The translations under genes and the position numbers were made by a program. A stretch of DNA of 64,000 nt from Drosophila miranda (lineage: Eukaryota > Arthropoda > Insecta > Diptera > Drosophilidae). Of the stretch, positions 52,108 to 64,000 are shown piece after piece. The notes beneath the pieces were generated by a model, which searched no databases, had not been told where the DNA came from, and worked only from the letters and a program-made list of their open reading frames with translations. Position 1 is the stretch's first letter; every line of letters starts with the position of its first letter. Location: contig NC_046675.1 of assembly GCF_003369915.1 (NCBI RefSeq), positions 18,042,001-18,106,000 of the forward strand. The letters are read 5' to 3'.

Positions 52108-53631
52108 ATGGCTAGTCTTCAGTTCCACGGCAATATTGATGCGGACACCAGGTACGATGCGACGCTGGATCCTGCCCGTGAGCCCGAATTGTTCCGACTG
52201 CTAATGGGACTGCAGCTGGCAATGGGAATGAAGCCATCTCCGAGATTGCCCAGTTGGTGGCCCACTTGGCTACGGCCAGTGGGCGGGCTAATGGCCAAGG
52301 CCTACTGCTCGATGGTAGTCCTCACCTCGCTCCACTTGGGTCTGCTGTTCACGAAAACTACATTGGACGTTCTGCCAACGGGCGAGCTGCAGGCCATAAC
52401 GGATGCCTTGACTATGACCATTATATACTTCTTTACGGCCTACGCAAACATATACTGGTGCGTGCGGTCGCAGCGATTGTTGGCCTTTATGGATCATTTC
52501 AATAGGGAGTACCGACATCACTCGCTCGCAGGCGTTACTTTTGTGAGTAGCCACGCTGCCCACAGGTGGTCCCGGAACTTTACGGCCACATGGATCCTGT
52601 CCTGCCTGATGAGTGTGATCACCTGGGGCGTGTCCCCACTGATACTGGGCATACGGACTCTTCCCCTGACCTGCTGGTATCCTTTCGACGCCCTGTCCCC
52701 AGGTACTTACACGGCGGTGTATGCCACTCAGCTATTTGGACAAATTTCGGTAGGAGTCACATTCGGCTTTGGTGGCTCCCTGTTTGTTACTCTGTGCCTG
52801 CTGCTGCTGGCCCAGTTCGATGTGCTCTACTGCAGCCTAAAGAACTTAGATGCGCACTCAAAGCTGCTCTCAGGCGAGACGATCGGGAGGCTAGGGTGAG
52901 TGGACTGTTATTTGGCTAACTAACTTCAGTTAGTCCTGTTTTCTTGCCTCTTTAGCCTTCTGCAAAGAGAGCTGCTCCAGGGCGCATTTACAAGGGAGCT
53001 GAATCAATATGCTGTGCTTCAGGAGCATGCCACAGATCTCCTAAGAATCTCAGCTGAATCACAAAATCTTGCGCAAGTTAAAGTATTTCATGGTGCACTC
53101 GTAGAGTGTGTGCGACTGCACCGCTTCATCCTGTACTGCTGCGCGGAACTGGAGAACCTTTTTAGCCCGTACTGCCTGGTAAAGTCTATGCAGATCACAC
53201 TACAGCTTTGTCTGCTGGTGTTCGTCGGCGTGTCTGGCACGCGGGAGTTCTTGCGCATCGTCAACCAGATCCAGTATCTGGGGCTTACCCTATTCGAACT
53301 GCTGATGTTCACCTATTGCGGAGAGTTGCTCAGTCGGCACAGTGTCCGATCCGGAGAGGCCTTCTGGAGAGGCGGATGGTGGAAGCACGCCCACCTCTTG
53401 CGCCAAGACGTCCTGATCTTTCTCGTTAACAGTCGTCGGGCAGTGTATGTCACAGCTGGAAAATTTTATGTGATGGATGTGAATCGGTTGAGATCGGTGA
53501 AAAGTTCCTGTTTCGTCGTACGGCTATCACGTCACTTAAGAACCTTCTTCTTCCAGGTTATAACGCAAGCCTTCAGTTTCCTGACTCTTCTCCAGAAGTT
53601 GGCCGCCAAGAAAGCCATAACGGAGGCCTAA
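52108..53631 (+). CDS. Odorant receptor, Or83a-like
   Basis: A seven-transmembrane insect odorant receptor (inverted topology, works with Orco as an odour-gated ion channel). Exons are 52108-52895, 52956-53496 and 53557-53631, giving about 467 residues. The sequence resembles Or83a: LPLTCWYPFDALSPGTY, QFDVLYCSLKN, the ECVRLHRFI helix, and the conserved end AFSFLTLLQK. Intron 2 is only 60 bp, a multiple of three with no stop. Unspliced message would add 20 residues, but splicing restores the family C terminus. The ATG at 52108 is chosen because translation from an upstream in-frame ATG (51964) adds 48 residues unlike the family. It may be a paralogue of Or83a, so I give no symbol. Confidence 0.85.
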
Positions 53632-55786
53632 ACTGGAACAACACTCATTCGCGTTGTTTGTGAATTGTGAATGTTGGTATTTATTTTCCACATTTAAACC
53701 TTATCGAACAAAAGCTAAAAAATATTTGCCCTTCATTGTTGGCCTAACATTTCGGAACAGCGACAGATGTGCTTCTCGACTCCTTATATCTCTTTTGCCT
53801 TTGGCTTGTGACTGATAAACAGTACTTTTCGAAACGCTCCCAACTTAAATTTGTGTGCACATATCAAGCCGATATGAATATACTCTTTAGGTGCTCTCAT
53901 TATTTGTATGCACTCCGTTCAAGAACTTTCATTACAACTGTATATTTTCCTGTAGTTTCGTTATTTTATCAATTTTAACTCAATCACATTATTAAATAAT
54001 TAATCCGTTTTTGAATGATAATAGTATATACATACATATGTATGTATATATAAATATATATATATATAGTATAATATAATATATAATCGATCGATATAAT
54101 ATAATCGAAGTCTAGAAAATCTTTTGGTAGCTTAAAAAACGTAAGGAAATTGTTTATAGTCTGATTGGACTTAGGTTAAAGATCGGCTTAAAAACATCTC
54201 TAATGCAGCCGGGAATATAAGCAAAGAGCGAACTGTACGCCACCGTACATGTGGCAATGTCTCTGACTTATTGAATTCACCCACTCTGACTGGGGTACTT
54301 GAGCTGTCTACTCTTATCTGTTGGGCAAAGTTCTCAGATTTTGGAAAACGCCTAAGAGTTGACTTTAATTTTGCGATTGCACGTGGTACGCATATAAACT
54401 TATGGAAAAGTTTTCAACTCATTTGCGCTGTGAATTTTTCATTGTGTCACAGATACAAACACGCACCCGTGCACCCATAGACACCAACTTGGCAAAAAGT
54501 TTACTTCTTTGAGGGCGGGGTACGGCTTTAGTCCCGCTGCCGTGTGAGCAGTGCTACGAGTGTATTTATAGAGACTCATTTGTTTCAGTTTTTGCTGGCA
54601 ACATTTGGGCGCCATCGTGCTTAGATGATTATCGTTTTAGTCCTTTGTACGAGTATTGTGCTTTTTGTGCCTTCATTCGGCTTTGTTGCGCTGCGGAAAT
54701 TCGTTTCACTTTTTTACTTCCGCTCCACGCTAACTACCTTTATGCGTGTCTGCTGGGGCCAGCAGCCCATTTATATTACATGATATTTGATAAGCGCAAT
54801 GCATACTTGAGCCGTCATGGCCCTAGATAAATTGGCTGGCCATATTTCTCTGAAATGCCTGTCGGTGTCGTGGCTACAGCCAGGAAGATGATCGGCCCTC
54901 GATGGCCCAGACTTATAGGCTCCTGTGACCAAAGTGGTCTGCAAGCATTCCTATGGAAAAGGAACAAATAATGCACCCAAAGGCAGCTGTGAAGCATGTG
55001 CAAACCAGTCAAGCTTTCAAAATGGATGCTTAGGCTGGTCCAATGATCGAAATAAATCGTGAATAAATCAAGCCAAGGGCAACATCTAATCATAATCCGC
55101 GAATAAATTAAACAGACAGAGAAAACTAGTGGTATATAAGTTATTTTCTGGAATAAATTCATACATACATATGTGCACATTCAATATTCATCATTTAGTA
55201 TTGGTTATCTAGAAAGTTTGAACAAAGATTTTAAGGATATTCTTAATTGTTTTGGTCCAATTGGCCTATAGCTCGCCCCAGTAGGCTGAACTTTAACTTT
55301 CCAGTCACCCAGTACCTCTAATATCAGTTGAGTTCATAAAATTGGTTAATAAAACTAATTTATGTTTTAAATCGAGCCGTAGTTGAGTGAATCCGAGGCC
55401 ATAGAAGTTGAGCGGGTGAATGAAAAGGCGATTTTCTTCTCTTTTCCCTGCCTGTTCCGCCCGTCCCGTTCTGTCAATGGTCTGGCAATCGGCCAACAAA
55501 AACTGTCTAGAGTGCCTGCATACCATTGACAGGATTTAGCCGCAAGCATGGTTGTCAAAACCCCATCTCTACCCCTCTTCATTCCCCAACCCCCTTCGAC
55601 AACTTTGAAGAAGTCTCGTGAAATTAAATTAACACAAAGGCATGCCATGTCAACTTTTTGAGCAGTCAGATGGCGGTATTTTAATTGAAAGCAATCGATA
55701 TAGGTTACCAGCAACGGCATCTCAACCAGTGCTGCCGATTATGCTTTTTTCCAGTCAGATCTGGCTTTTTTTGAGGACTGGATTTT
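53632..55786 (+). other. Intergenic, no gene recognised
   Basis: AT-rich, with a TATA-type microsatellite at 54030-54110. Short ORFs near 54645 and 55370-55720 have no recognisable content. Confidence 0.5.
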
Positions 55787-56841
55787 TATACCCGATACTC
55801 AAAATGAGTATTGGGGTATATTAGATTTGTGGTGAAAACGGATGTGTGTAACGTCCAGAAGGAATCGTTTCCGACCCCATAAAGGATATATATTCTTGAT
55901 CAGCATCAATAGCCGAGTCGATTGAGCCCTGTCTGTCTGTCCGTCTCTCCGTCTGTCCGTCCCTATTAGAGCCTAGTGCTCAAAGACTATAAGAGCTAGA
56001 GCAACGAAATTTTATATCTGGACTTCTGTGATATGTCTCTGTTACAAGTATATTTCAAAACGAAAATCTGTGGCATCCACAATTTCAAAGATACAAAAAA
56101 ACTGAAAACGCAGAATCGTAGAGGATGACTATATCTTCCAGAGAGCAAAATCTGAACCAGATCGTATAATTATTATAGCCAGAATCAAGAAAACAATTTC
56201 ATTCTTTCTCGCTCTGTCTCTCTAACACACAGGTTTCATGGTCGGCTTTGCCTATTGCAAAATGTGAGTTCAAGGATCTCAGAGACTATAAGAGCTAGAG
56301 CAACCAAATTTTTTATCCACACTCCTGTGATATCGGACCTTGACCGTTTCGTGTCCAAATTTCGCCACACCCCCTTCCGCCCCGCAAAGGACGAAAATCT
56401 GGGGCATCCACAAATCTCAGAGACTATTAAGGCTAGAGTAAAAAAATTTGGTATCCACACTCCAGTTTGATCGCACTATAAAACGTATATCTCAAAATTT
56501 CGCCCCACTCTTTTCCGCCCGCACAAAGAACGAAAATCTGTGGCCTCCATAATATTAAAGATTCGAGAAAACTAAAAACGCATAATTATAGAGAATGACC
56601 ATATCTATCCGGTTGTTGAATCTGGATCAGATCGGATCATTTTTATAGCCAAAAGGAACAAATCAATTTGCAGTGGCTACGCAGCGCCCGACGTCACGCT
56701 CAGACTGATTTTCTGTCTCTCTCGCACGCACTCTTTGTCGTGTCGTTCAATATTCGCGGCGTCTGCCGGAGGAGAGCCATACTGACTAAGTATCGGGTAT
56801 AAATGTAGAGTCCGCAGCAACTCACAACGTTCCCCCTCGTT
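55787..56841 (+). mobile_element. DINE-1-type element, full length, plus strand
   Basis: It starts TATACCCGATACTCAAAATG, has a GTCT/GTCC microsatellite (about 55930-55963) and the core repeats (TCTGTGGCATCC and TCTGGGGCATCC blocks). It ends through AGTATCGGGTATAA and the CCCCCTCGTT terminus, about 1,055 bp. It is the best plus-strand reference in this window for the reverse copies at 4838 and 15208. Confidence 0.9.
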
Positions 56842-59800
56842 TTTTGATAAAAAAGTTGGCAGTACTGATCTCAACTCATCCTCAAGGAATAATATCAGAA
56901 ATCTGAAGGGGTGGGAAGACTTATTCCGTCGTAGGGAACTTTAAAGTGTTTTTGGCTGAGGCAAGCAAAGTTGTACGTGATATCAACATGTCAAGTATTG
57001 TACTCCGTACTCATATCGTCTGGTTTCTGCCATTTCACCAAATCACAAGAGTAGCGGGGTTCTATAGAGGCATTCGTTTTCGATGCCCATATACATGGTG
57101 TCTGAATCATGATGGAATGAACCCTGAATTACAACGCCATGGCACCTGTCAATGTAATAGCCTCACACGGGGTGTCTGTTGACAAGGCTTTAACCTAATA
57201 AGGATGTCAAAGGGCCTGTCCATAGCCAAGTACCTGTTGAATAATTTGATTTTTGCCCTTTTATTAGATTTGCCTTCGGTTACGTTTTGTGAGTTTTGGA
57301 ATTTAATTGCCTTCGGATAGAGCATACTGCCATGTACGCATTCTTAGGAAGCACGAGGAAATTCTCCCAGGGGGGCTTTCTGTGTGTTTGGGCTGAAACT
57401 GTCATACGAAAGGCAAGCAGCTCGGCTGGCGGGCTCTGGCCTGTGAACAGAACAAAGGACTGACGCAGGAACCAAACAGTGACAAATATAATTTAGCATC
57501 AAAGCGATCTGTTTGCATGACCAGTCAGGTGGGCGCGTGTGTGCTAATGGCAGCTTTCACCTACTCGACAATTTGGCAAGCCCATTCAAACGCAAGCATT
57601 CAGTAGATCGCCCGGAGAGGGTGTTTGCTCTCCTCCTTATATACTATTGTAGCTTGCTATTTGATTTTGAGCGGGCTGTTGCTGCCCCAGAACGCCTTCT
57701 GTTTGTGTCCTGGTTTGACGTTAAAGCTGCTTTAAAATATTCCGGAATTGCATGGCATCCAGAGGTGGCTTTGGTGCAGCAGCCAAAAATCCAATCGAAA
57801 TGGCGAAATGCGCAACAAGCGGCATTTGGCAGTATCTGGAAATCAAATAAATGCACACGTTTTTCATATCAGGTGGTATATATTTTCCTTTCCGCTTCCC
57901 CGATATGCACACCCAGTAAATATTTTATACATACATTTGCTTGTCCGTTTGCTGAAAGCCAATTTCAATTCGTTATGTGCTGGCTCCTTACATTCCCTGT
58001 TTTGGAAAAGATAAACACACTACAAGACATACTAGTTGGTATAGGGAACATAACTTTTTTAAAAATGCAATGATACTAGCCGACCCGGGAAACAAGCCAT
58101 GCCATTTGAAATCATTTTAAAGCAGGAATATAAAAATGGACTTCAGGAACAGATTGAATGAATCTGGATCTGTCCCGATGAATAAGCCGTTCAAATGTTC
58201 TGGTGGTGTCTCAAATTCAGGCACTTTTCCCTATGGGCAACACATATCATCTGACTCGTTTTTGAATTTGAGCGTATGGCAATGTCAGAAAAGTCTTCGT
58301 ACATAGCACCAATCAGCACATTCGGATGAGCGTCAATTAGGCAATTTGCTAAGACAATTTTGTGTGTTTGACTCACTCTTTTAGAGCTTGGATTTGCCGT
58401 CTTTCTTTATTTTGGGAGTCAAGTTTACGCTTGTTGATGTTATGATGTGTGAACCCTTGAAGCTTTGTTTCGATTTCACCTAGATTTTATTTGAAAATGG
58501 TTAACAAATGTACGATAGGTAACGACATAAAACTATTTAATCGGGTTAACCGTAAACTTATGTTACAATGGGTGCAGGGCATCTAATCGTCGATTTCTTT
58601 ATATAAGGACGTGATTCATTCGATACCAAAAGCATTTTAACGCCAACCACGGCTGTTGGTTTCTTTGTTTTTCCGCTGATATGTCCGACCAATAAACAAA
58701 CAAATGTAAATGGGCTTTTTCACGTGCTCTCCCGTTGTAGGCCTCCACTTTTGAGCATCTTTCCGCTCGGTATTCTTAACCGCTTCGTGTGCTTTTGCAT
58801 ACGGCGAACAGCTGAAATATTTATCGAAAAAACTATTACCCACACCACCTCACCCTCTGCACCCACATATTGAGATTAAAAGCGCTGAAAGTGCACTGCA
58901 GCTGCTGGGATGTTTCCACGTCTGTGGACTGCCCTGGGGCCTTGTCGGGCGAAAATTTCAAGTTGGCGGCGTTGTCGCTTCGCACAAAAACCGTTTATTA
59001 CAGTAACTTTTTTCTCAAGTGGGTGGGTCGCGAATGGTAGAGGAGGAGTCAGGGTTGGGGCTGGAGCGGGTGCTGGAGCTGGGGCAAAGGGAATCCATTA
59101 AACGGCCTCTATCATCAACCCCGGCACGGATTCCGTGCTACTTTACGAGCTCTTAAAGCTGGAAATAAAATGAAGAGATGCTGAGTAGTCGCAATTTTCC
59201 CTCTGATCATTTTTTCCGGGTTTGTTTCTTTCCGTTCGCTACTTTGTAGGGCCATTTTTTCCTTCTAAGCGCATTCTGCTTTAAAAGGCCTCTTGAAGCA
59301 CAAATTTGAGCGGCATTTGCGTGCATTAATCCGCCAAGTTCCCTGAAATAATTATCATTTAAGCTATAACGACAATGTACAAGGCCCGAATCAGCTTGGA
59401 TTGGCCCCTGGAGGGCCACCCACGGCGAATTGCACCCCAAGAGGCCACGTGCGGGGGCGCGAGCGGACGTGGAAGAATTTGGTTGTAGTCATAGACACTG
59501 ACGTGGGCGGTGGTATTTCAATTGCAGTTTTAGATAAACTTTTGGTCTATTTTGGTTCTTTCGCTGGAAATGTTAGAGCTGAAAGGCTTTGAAAATATAA
59601 ATTAACGGGAAAAAGAGTCCTTCAATTCGATTGCTCCTTCATTGCCATCATTTATTCATGGCTATCATTCATTCATTTCTATGAATACTATATACATATG
59701 TACGAATACGAGACATAGATAAACAGTACTAGCTTTAGAGTTTTTTAATATCATTTTTATTCTAAAGAGGTAAAGAGGTATTGAGGTAAAGATCATAATG

Positions 59801-61446
59801 GTCCAGCTCAGATCAATTTAACTCAAATATTAGCCTATCTTGCCAAACCCAAATAAAATAATTTTGATCAAAACTAGGGCCAAAAGACAATGATTTTTTT
59901 GATGATTGCAGAATTATTAGATCTTAATTTTTCAGTTCTCCGTGATACCACTTAATTTTGGTAAAGGGCAAAACGTTATGTCAAATATATATGTATGTAG
60001 TTCGTTAACTAAAACGTTTATTGTGATCTAGCTAAATAAATAGTTATATGGATATTAGCTGACCTGGAAAACGTTGTCTGGCCATTTAAATTATGAATAT
60101 TAACGTCGAGGAGCAATTGATTGTAAGTTTTTTCGGATCTCCTCTTTCGCATGTTTCGTGCTTTATTCGTTCCACAGTCCAAATGGTCACATATGCCAAT
60201 TGCTGTTACATTCACTGTAATACACACAAATTGACCTTTAACAAACCTTTAACAGTCATAAAACACGAAACATACGAAAACAAAATAGATCAAAGTCGTA
60301 TTAATGAAGTCTAAATTTTGTATGGGACACTTGAATCTTGTTCATATTACTAAAATAGATTTAACAAATGGTGGGTGTTGGAAGGTTATAACTAATTAAT
60401 AACCTATTCTCATTCATGTGGGCACGCATAATCCTCTCGGTTGTGTCGAATTTGAAGCTACTTCCTCGCAATAATTGTTGTCGACGGATTCATTAAAAAA
60501 TCATAACTTTATTTCATTCATTCGTCTTATATTTAATTTACACAAGCGTTTTATGATTTTCTCTTCTTTGCTAATCTTCCCTCTCGATTACCCGGTCCTC
60601 ACTCGTATTTGATAATTTCCTCTCTCTATGTTAATGGTACTCCCGTTAATGCCTTTCCTACATTCATACCTACTAAATATGCAAAACAAATTTTATAAAA
60701 ATCGGTCGAGCTGTTTGGTAGTAACAAAATGTTGGACATTACTTCTAATGTCTAAATTATTCTCTATTTCTATTCTCTCCCTGATATATTTATATATATA
60801 TATATGTATTAATACAATAAAATGCACTATCATCCTGTTCTGTTACAACATTCTCATAATCCACCTACCCCCTTCCGCCCTCGTTTGTACTCTATTTTTA
60901 AGTTAATTTTTTTACAGCTTGGGTTGTCCGAAATATCTTAAAATTGTCACGTTTTCTTCAATGACGTTTTGCTATTTTGAGGATAGTTTTAAAATTCGAC
61001 TCTCAAAAAAGCTCTGGTCATTGCTGTTAAAAAACTGTACCAGTCTAGTTTGGCAGTCCTTAATTGAATTAATTCAATCTGATAGTCGCTTGGTGTTACT
61101 ATACGAACTATACGGTGGATGCATTAAAATTTCCAATCCAAGCTGACTAAGATTGTTGCGCCAAACATAATCCTCCTTCACGGTTTTAGTCGCCTTGCCT
61201 GCATTTTCGAATTTCGTAGGTCTCTATGATTAACTTTATCTCACAATGGAATCGTCCTATCAAAAATCTGAAGGGAGAACGAACACCTTCCCAAAAAGCC
61301 CAAGTGTCCTTTTTCACGCCTAATATTATATTTAGTAGGTAATAGTCTTAGTTATTGTCCTTTTTGTCGATTCGGCCAGATCCAATTGTAATTGCATGTC
61401 CATTCATAAATATGCAAGATTGACTGAATTGTCATAATTTTTTTCT
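56842..61446 (+). other. Intergenic, no gene recognised
   Basis: Several ORFs of 60-190 codons occur but lack family features, and none shows a good start and splice structure. The phrase TTTATAAAAATCGGTCGAGC (about 60692) is of a type often found in insect transposon ends and may be a relic. Confidence 0.45.
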
Positions 61447-61735
61447 TTAAATTGTCTCTTTCCTAAGGTATATTCGACTCCGCAAAATGTTTAGGTACAT
61501 ATCTGCCGTGGATCGAAGCGGAGTGCTCACATCGTTGCTCGCCTGATGCTTAATTGAATGGAATTTTACATGGAAATCAATGCATGGGTTGGATCCAAAC
61601 TGTCTGATTGTTTCAAAGGTTAGGCAAGGGAGAGAACCAAGCGACAGATTCAGTCTGTTGACGTCGACTTGACTCCTTCTCAGTCCCATTCGATTCGTCG
61701 ATCCCGTGGGAGTATCAATTTTTGCCCGCAGAAAA
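61447..61735 (-). other. Unrecognised minus-strand ORF
   Basis: About 90 open codons, with IDTPTGSTNRMGLRRSQVDV upstream of and through the ATG at 61689. It then continues CLTFETIRQFGSNPCIDFHV and ends NILRSRIYLRKETI. The composition is protein-like, but neither a family nor a gene structure is visible. It may be an exon, a fragment or chance. Confidence 0.25.
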
Positions 61736-64000
61736 ATACTGTTTCATGCGTGGAATGAAACTCAGTTGGACTCTGATGTAATGGACATTTAATACAAATC
61801 ATAAACAATCAGAATACATTCATATAAAGCATAATACACTATAGCTAATATGTTTCACATATTTATTTATCTACGTTTCAGTGTCTTTGACTTAGTTTAG
61901 GAAGGACTCGCTATGGCTATCGTAAAATACACATTTATATGGGGATATGTCGCTTTGGAGTGCTTAGATTTCTTCTGATTATCTTTATTTACCCGTCTGT
62001 TTTTGCTACGGTTAATGCAGTTTTAATTTTTCCGGCTTCTATAGCTAAACATATAGCTTTACATAGCTAAAATCAGTAACAATTTGAGCCATTTTTTTTG
62101 TATCTTTAAAAATGTTTATAAGTTCGAAAATATATCATTAAAACTCGCTTCAGGGACGTGGAAACCTTTGACTCAAAAGAAAATGCTCTGATTTACCGCT
62201 TGTTCTGCTGGTGTTATATAGAATAAAAGCTGTTCTAGCTGGGAGCCTACAGTACAGTGCATACATTGATATCAGCTCTCTATCAGATACATCCATCTAC
62301 TATCTAATCATATATCACCTCATTCAATCTTCACTAAAATATAATCTAATCAGGACAAGGCTGGATAGGCTCTTTGATTCTAAACTCTTAAACTTAAACT
62401 ATACACGAATTAAACACAACTATTATGCCCTAGGGTGTTATTGTAGTCACGTGAAATATGGTATGTACAGTACTTGGCTTGTCAAAAAGCTCAGTTTTCG
62501 GTTATAGAGACTCGTACAGTTGAACAGCTCGTATTTGGATGCTGTTCGTTATATCTAGGACTACTGGTAAAAGCGTTTTGTCACAATGCTCCCCTTTTTG
62601 ACTTATAGGTATTATACATACACAGATCAACGATCAATCTAAAATATATCAGTAATTTTACAGTAAGCTACATTTTACTTATACAATAGACAATGTTAAA
62701 AAATAAATTCAAGCAACACTCGAAGCACATAGTATTTTCCATTTTCTGTCTTGCTTTAAATTCGTATTTATCTAACATTATTGTGGAATATTTTCTGCAT
62801 AAAACGTTTATTTTGTTGCAATGACTGAGTATTCTTATATTATCATTAAACATTTATCTTTTGCTTGTGGTAAAATTTTTTTCCTGCAAGAGAAGTTGCA
62901 AGCTGCCAACTTTTTAATAAGACAAAATATTTCACAAAGCTTTCTGGCCGGGAACATCAATATGGAAATTCGTAAGCCTATAGAGCTCGGTAAACTAGGA
63001 GCGAGTGCAGGTTTCCAGGAAAATTTATTGTGAAGAAATTTGATGTTCGGAATGCTTTAAAGATGTCGCAGGCACCTTCAGTACTTTTGTACTTTTAAGG
63101 GTATTGAGATAGTCCTTATAGGAGTATGTACATTTAAAGAACATATGTGGCAAAAAAGCGGATGGGGAAAAGGAAAAGGAAGGGGGGGAGGGGTTTGCGC
63201 CCGGGCCATCGACTGTCTTTGTTGTTTGCCCTGAGGCCTGCTATTAAAGTTCAATGAAGTTCCTTGGGTGTGAAACTTTGCGAACCACAGACTCACTCCA
63301 CCGACGGCCACCCCGACAGGGACCTGATTCACCATTGATTCAATGAAGTGGAAAAAATATTTCCGCTGGCGATAAAATTGCTATAAATTTCAAAGTGCCG
63401 CCAGAGCTTCCTCATGTCTGTTCTCGGCATTGCAGGGCCTTCTGCTGTACGGGCACGGGTAGAAGTTCAGGCGCTAAAAATTTGTCAGTAAAAAATGTAC
63501 AAATTTTTTGGCATTGTGAGGTGTCGCGACAGCATCTTTGAGTGGCTGCCACTAATGGTGTCATTACGCATCATCTCCCTCTCACAGGCCTCTTCTCTGT
63601 TCGTCTCTTCCTCTGCGCTTCCTTGGGTACTTTGCAGCCGCCTGGCGATATGGCGCTTTAAACTTGGGGAAAAGAATTGAAAACTTTCATCCCAATGGCT
63701 ATTATTATTGCTGTTGTTGCTGTTGTTATCCTGTTGTTGTTTGATGTCTTTTAAGCATCTGCTTCGGCTACGGCTATGCCTATGGCTATGGCTACCGACC
63801 CGCATCCTGACCGTCTCCAGGGTCCGGTCAAGCTCTTACGTGACCAGCTGAAATTTTTCATTTGCCCACAGAAATAAAACAAAATGAATGAACTTTTCAA
63901 ATAAAAATAGCAATCTGCTAAGCCAAAAAAAAACAACACAGCCACATCGCCATCAAGCACACGAACAAACAAGAAAAGTCACAAATTCTCCTGGATTTGT
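61736..64000 (+). other. Intergenic, no gene recognised
   Basis: Mostly AT-rich. GCTATG/GCTACG and GTTGTT repeats are found at 63700-63800. Some of the last kilobase has balanced composition and may belong to a gene beyond the window. Confidence 0.45.

Overview
The window is Drosophila genomic DNA. It has short introns, GC-rich fly codon use, DRE and Motif 1 core-promoter elements, and many copies of a DINE-1/INE-1-type Helitron-like repeat. From memory, the gene set p (HPS5), bel, Sys1, Dhod, a SLIRP-family gene, Mkk4, Cyp313b1 and an intron-bearing tRNA-Tyr resembles polytene region 85A of D. melanogaster (Muller element E). The repeat content and the sequence form of the DINE-1 copies point to an obscura-group species, with moderate confidence.

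Region 1 (1 to about 17.3 kb) is repetitive. A non-LTR retrotransposon of Jockey-clade type (gag-like ORF1 with PRE_C2HC and zinc knuckles, ORF2 with endonuclease and reverse transcriptase) is present in head-to-tail units about 10.4 kb apart. Each unit has an Asn/Ala/Ser-rich ORF1, an ORF2, a 3' UTR with a poly(C) run and an oligo(A) tail. The tail is followed at once by a 1.4-kb block holding a 34-bp minisatellite, then by a reverse-strand DINE-1. ORF2 of the two visible units is broken at different places. The DINE-1 between the units looks recombinant, which suggests how the duplication arose. A decayed LTR-retrotransposon gag piece and a third DINE-1 fragment close the block.

Region 2 (17.3 to 40 kb) is an ordinary, compact gene neighbourhood. 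On the plus strand are p (three exons), bel (four exons, DDX3-type helicase), a small membrane-protein ORF, Dhod, Mkk4 (five exons) and Cyp313b1 (six exons). On the minus strand are Sys1 and a SLIRP-like gene. Sys1/Dhod and SLIRP/Mkk4 are divergent pairs, and each shares a short intergenic promoter with a DRE octamer.

Region 3 (40 to 50 kb) is a graveyard. It holds a displaced C-terminal fragment of the elongation factor Spt5 with a 93-bp tandem duplication at its end, and a decayed minus-strand gene with several in-frame stops. A tRNA-Tyr gene is bracketed by a DINE-1 end, a Helitron 5' end and the tail of a Tc1-type transposase with its terminal arm. Further on lie an unidentified plus-strand pseudogene and a second Tc1-like arm.

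Region 4 (50 to 64 kb) carries one odorant-receptor gene related to Or83a, a full-length plus-strand DINE-1, and long stretches in which I see no gene.

Functionally the host genes are mostly housekeeping: lysosome-related organelle biogenesis, translation, Golgi targeting, pyrimidine synthesis, mitochondrial RNA binding and JNK-pathway signalling. Cyp313b1 and the receptor are the two environmentally tuned families.
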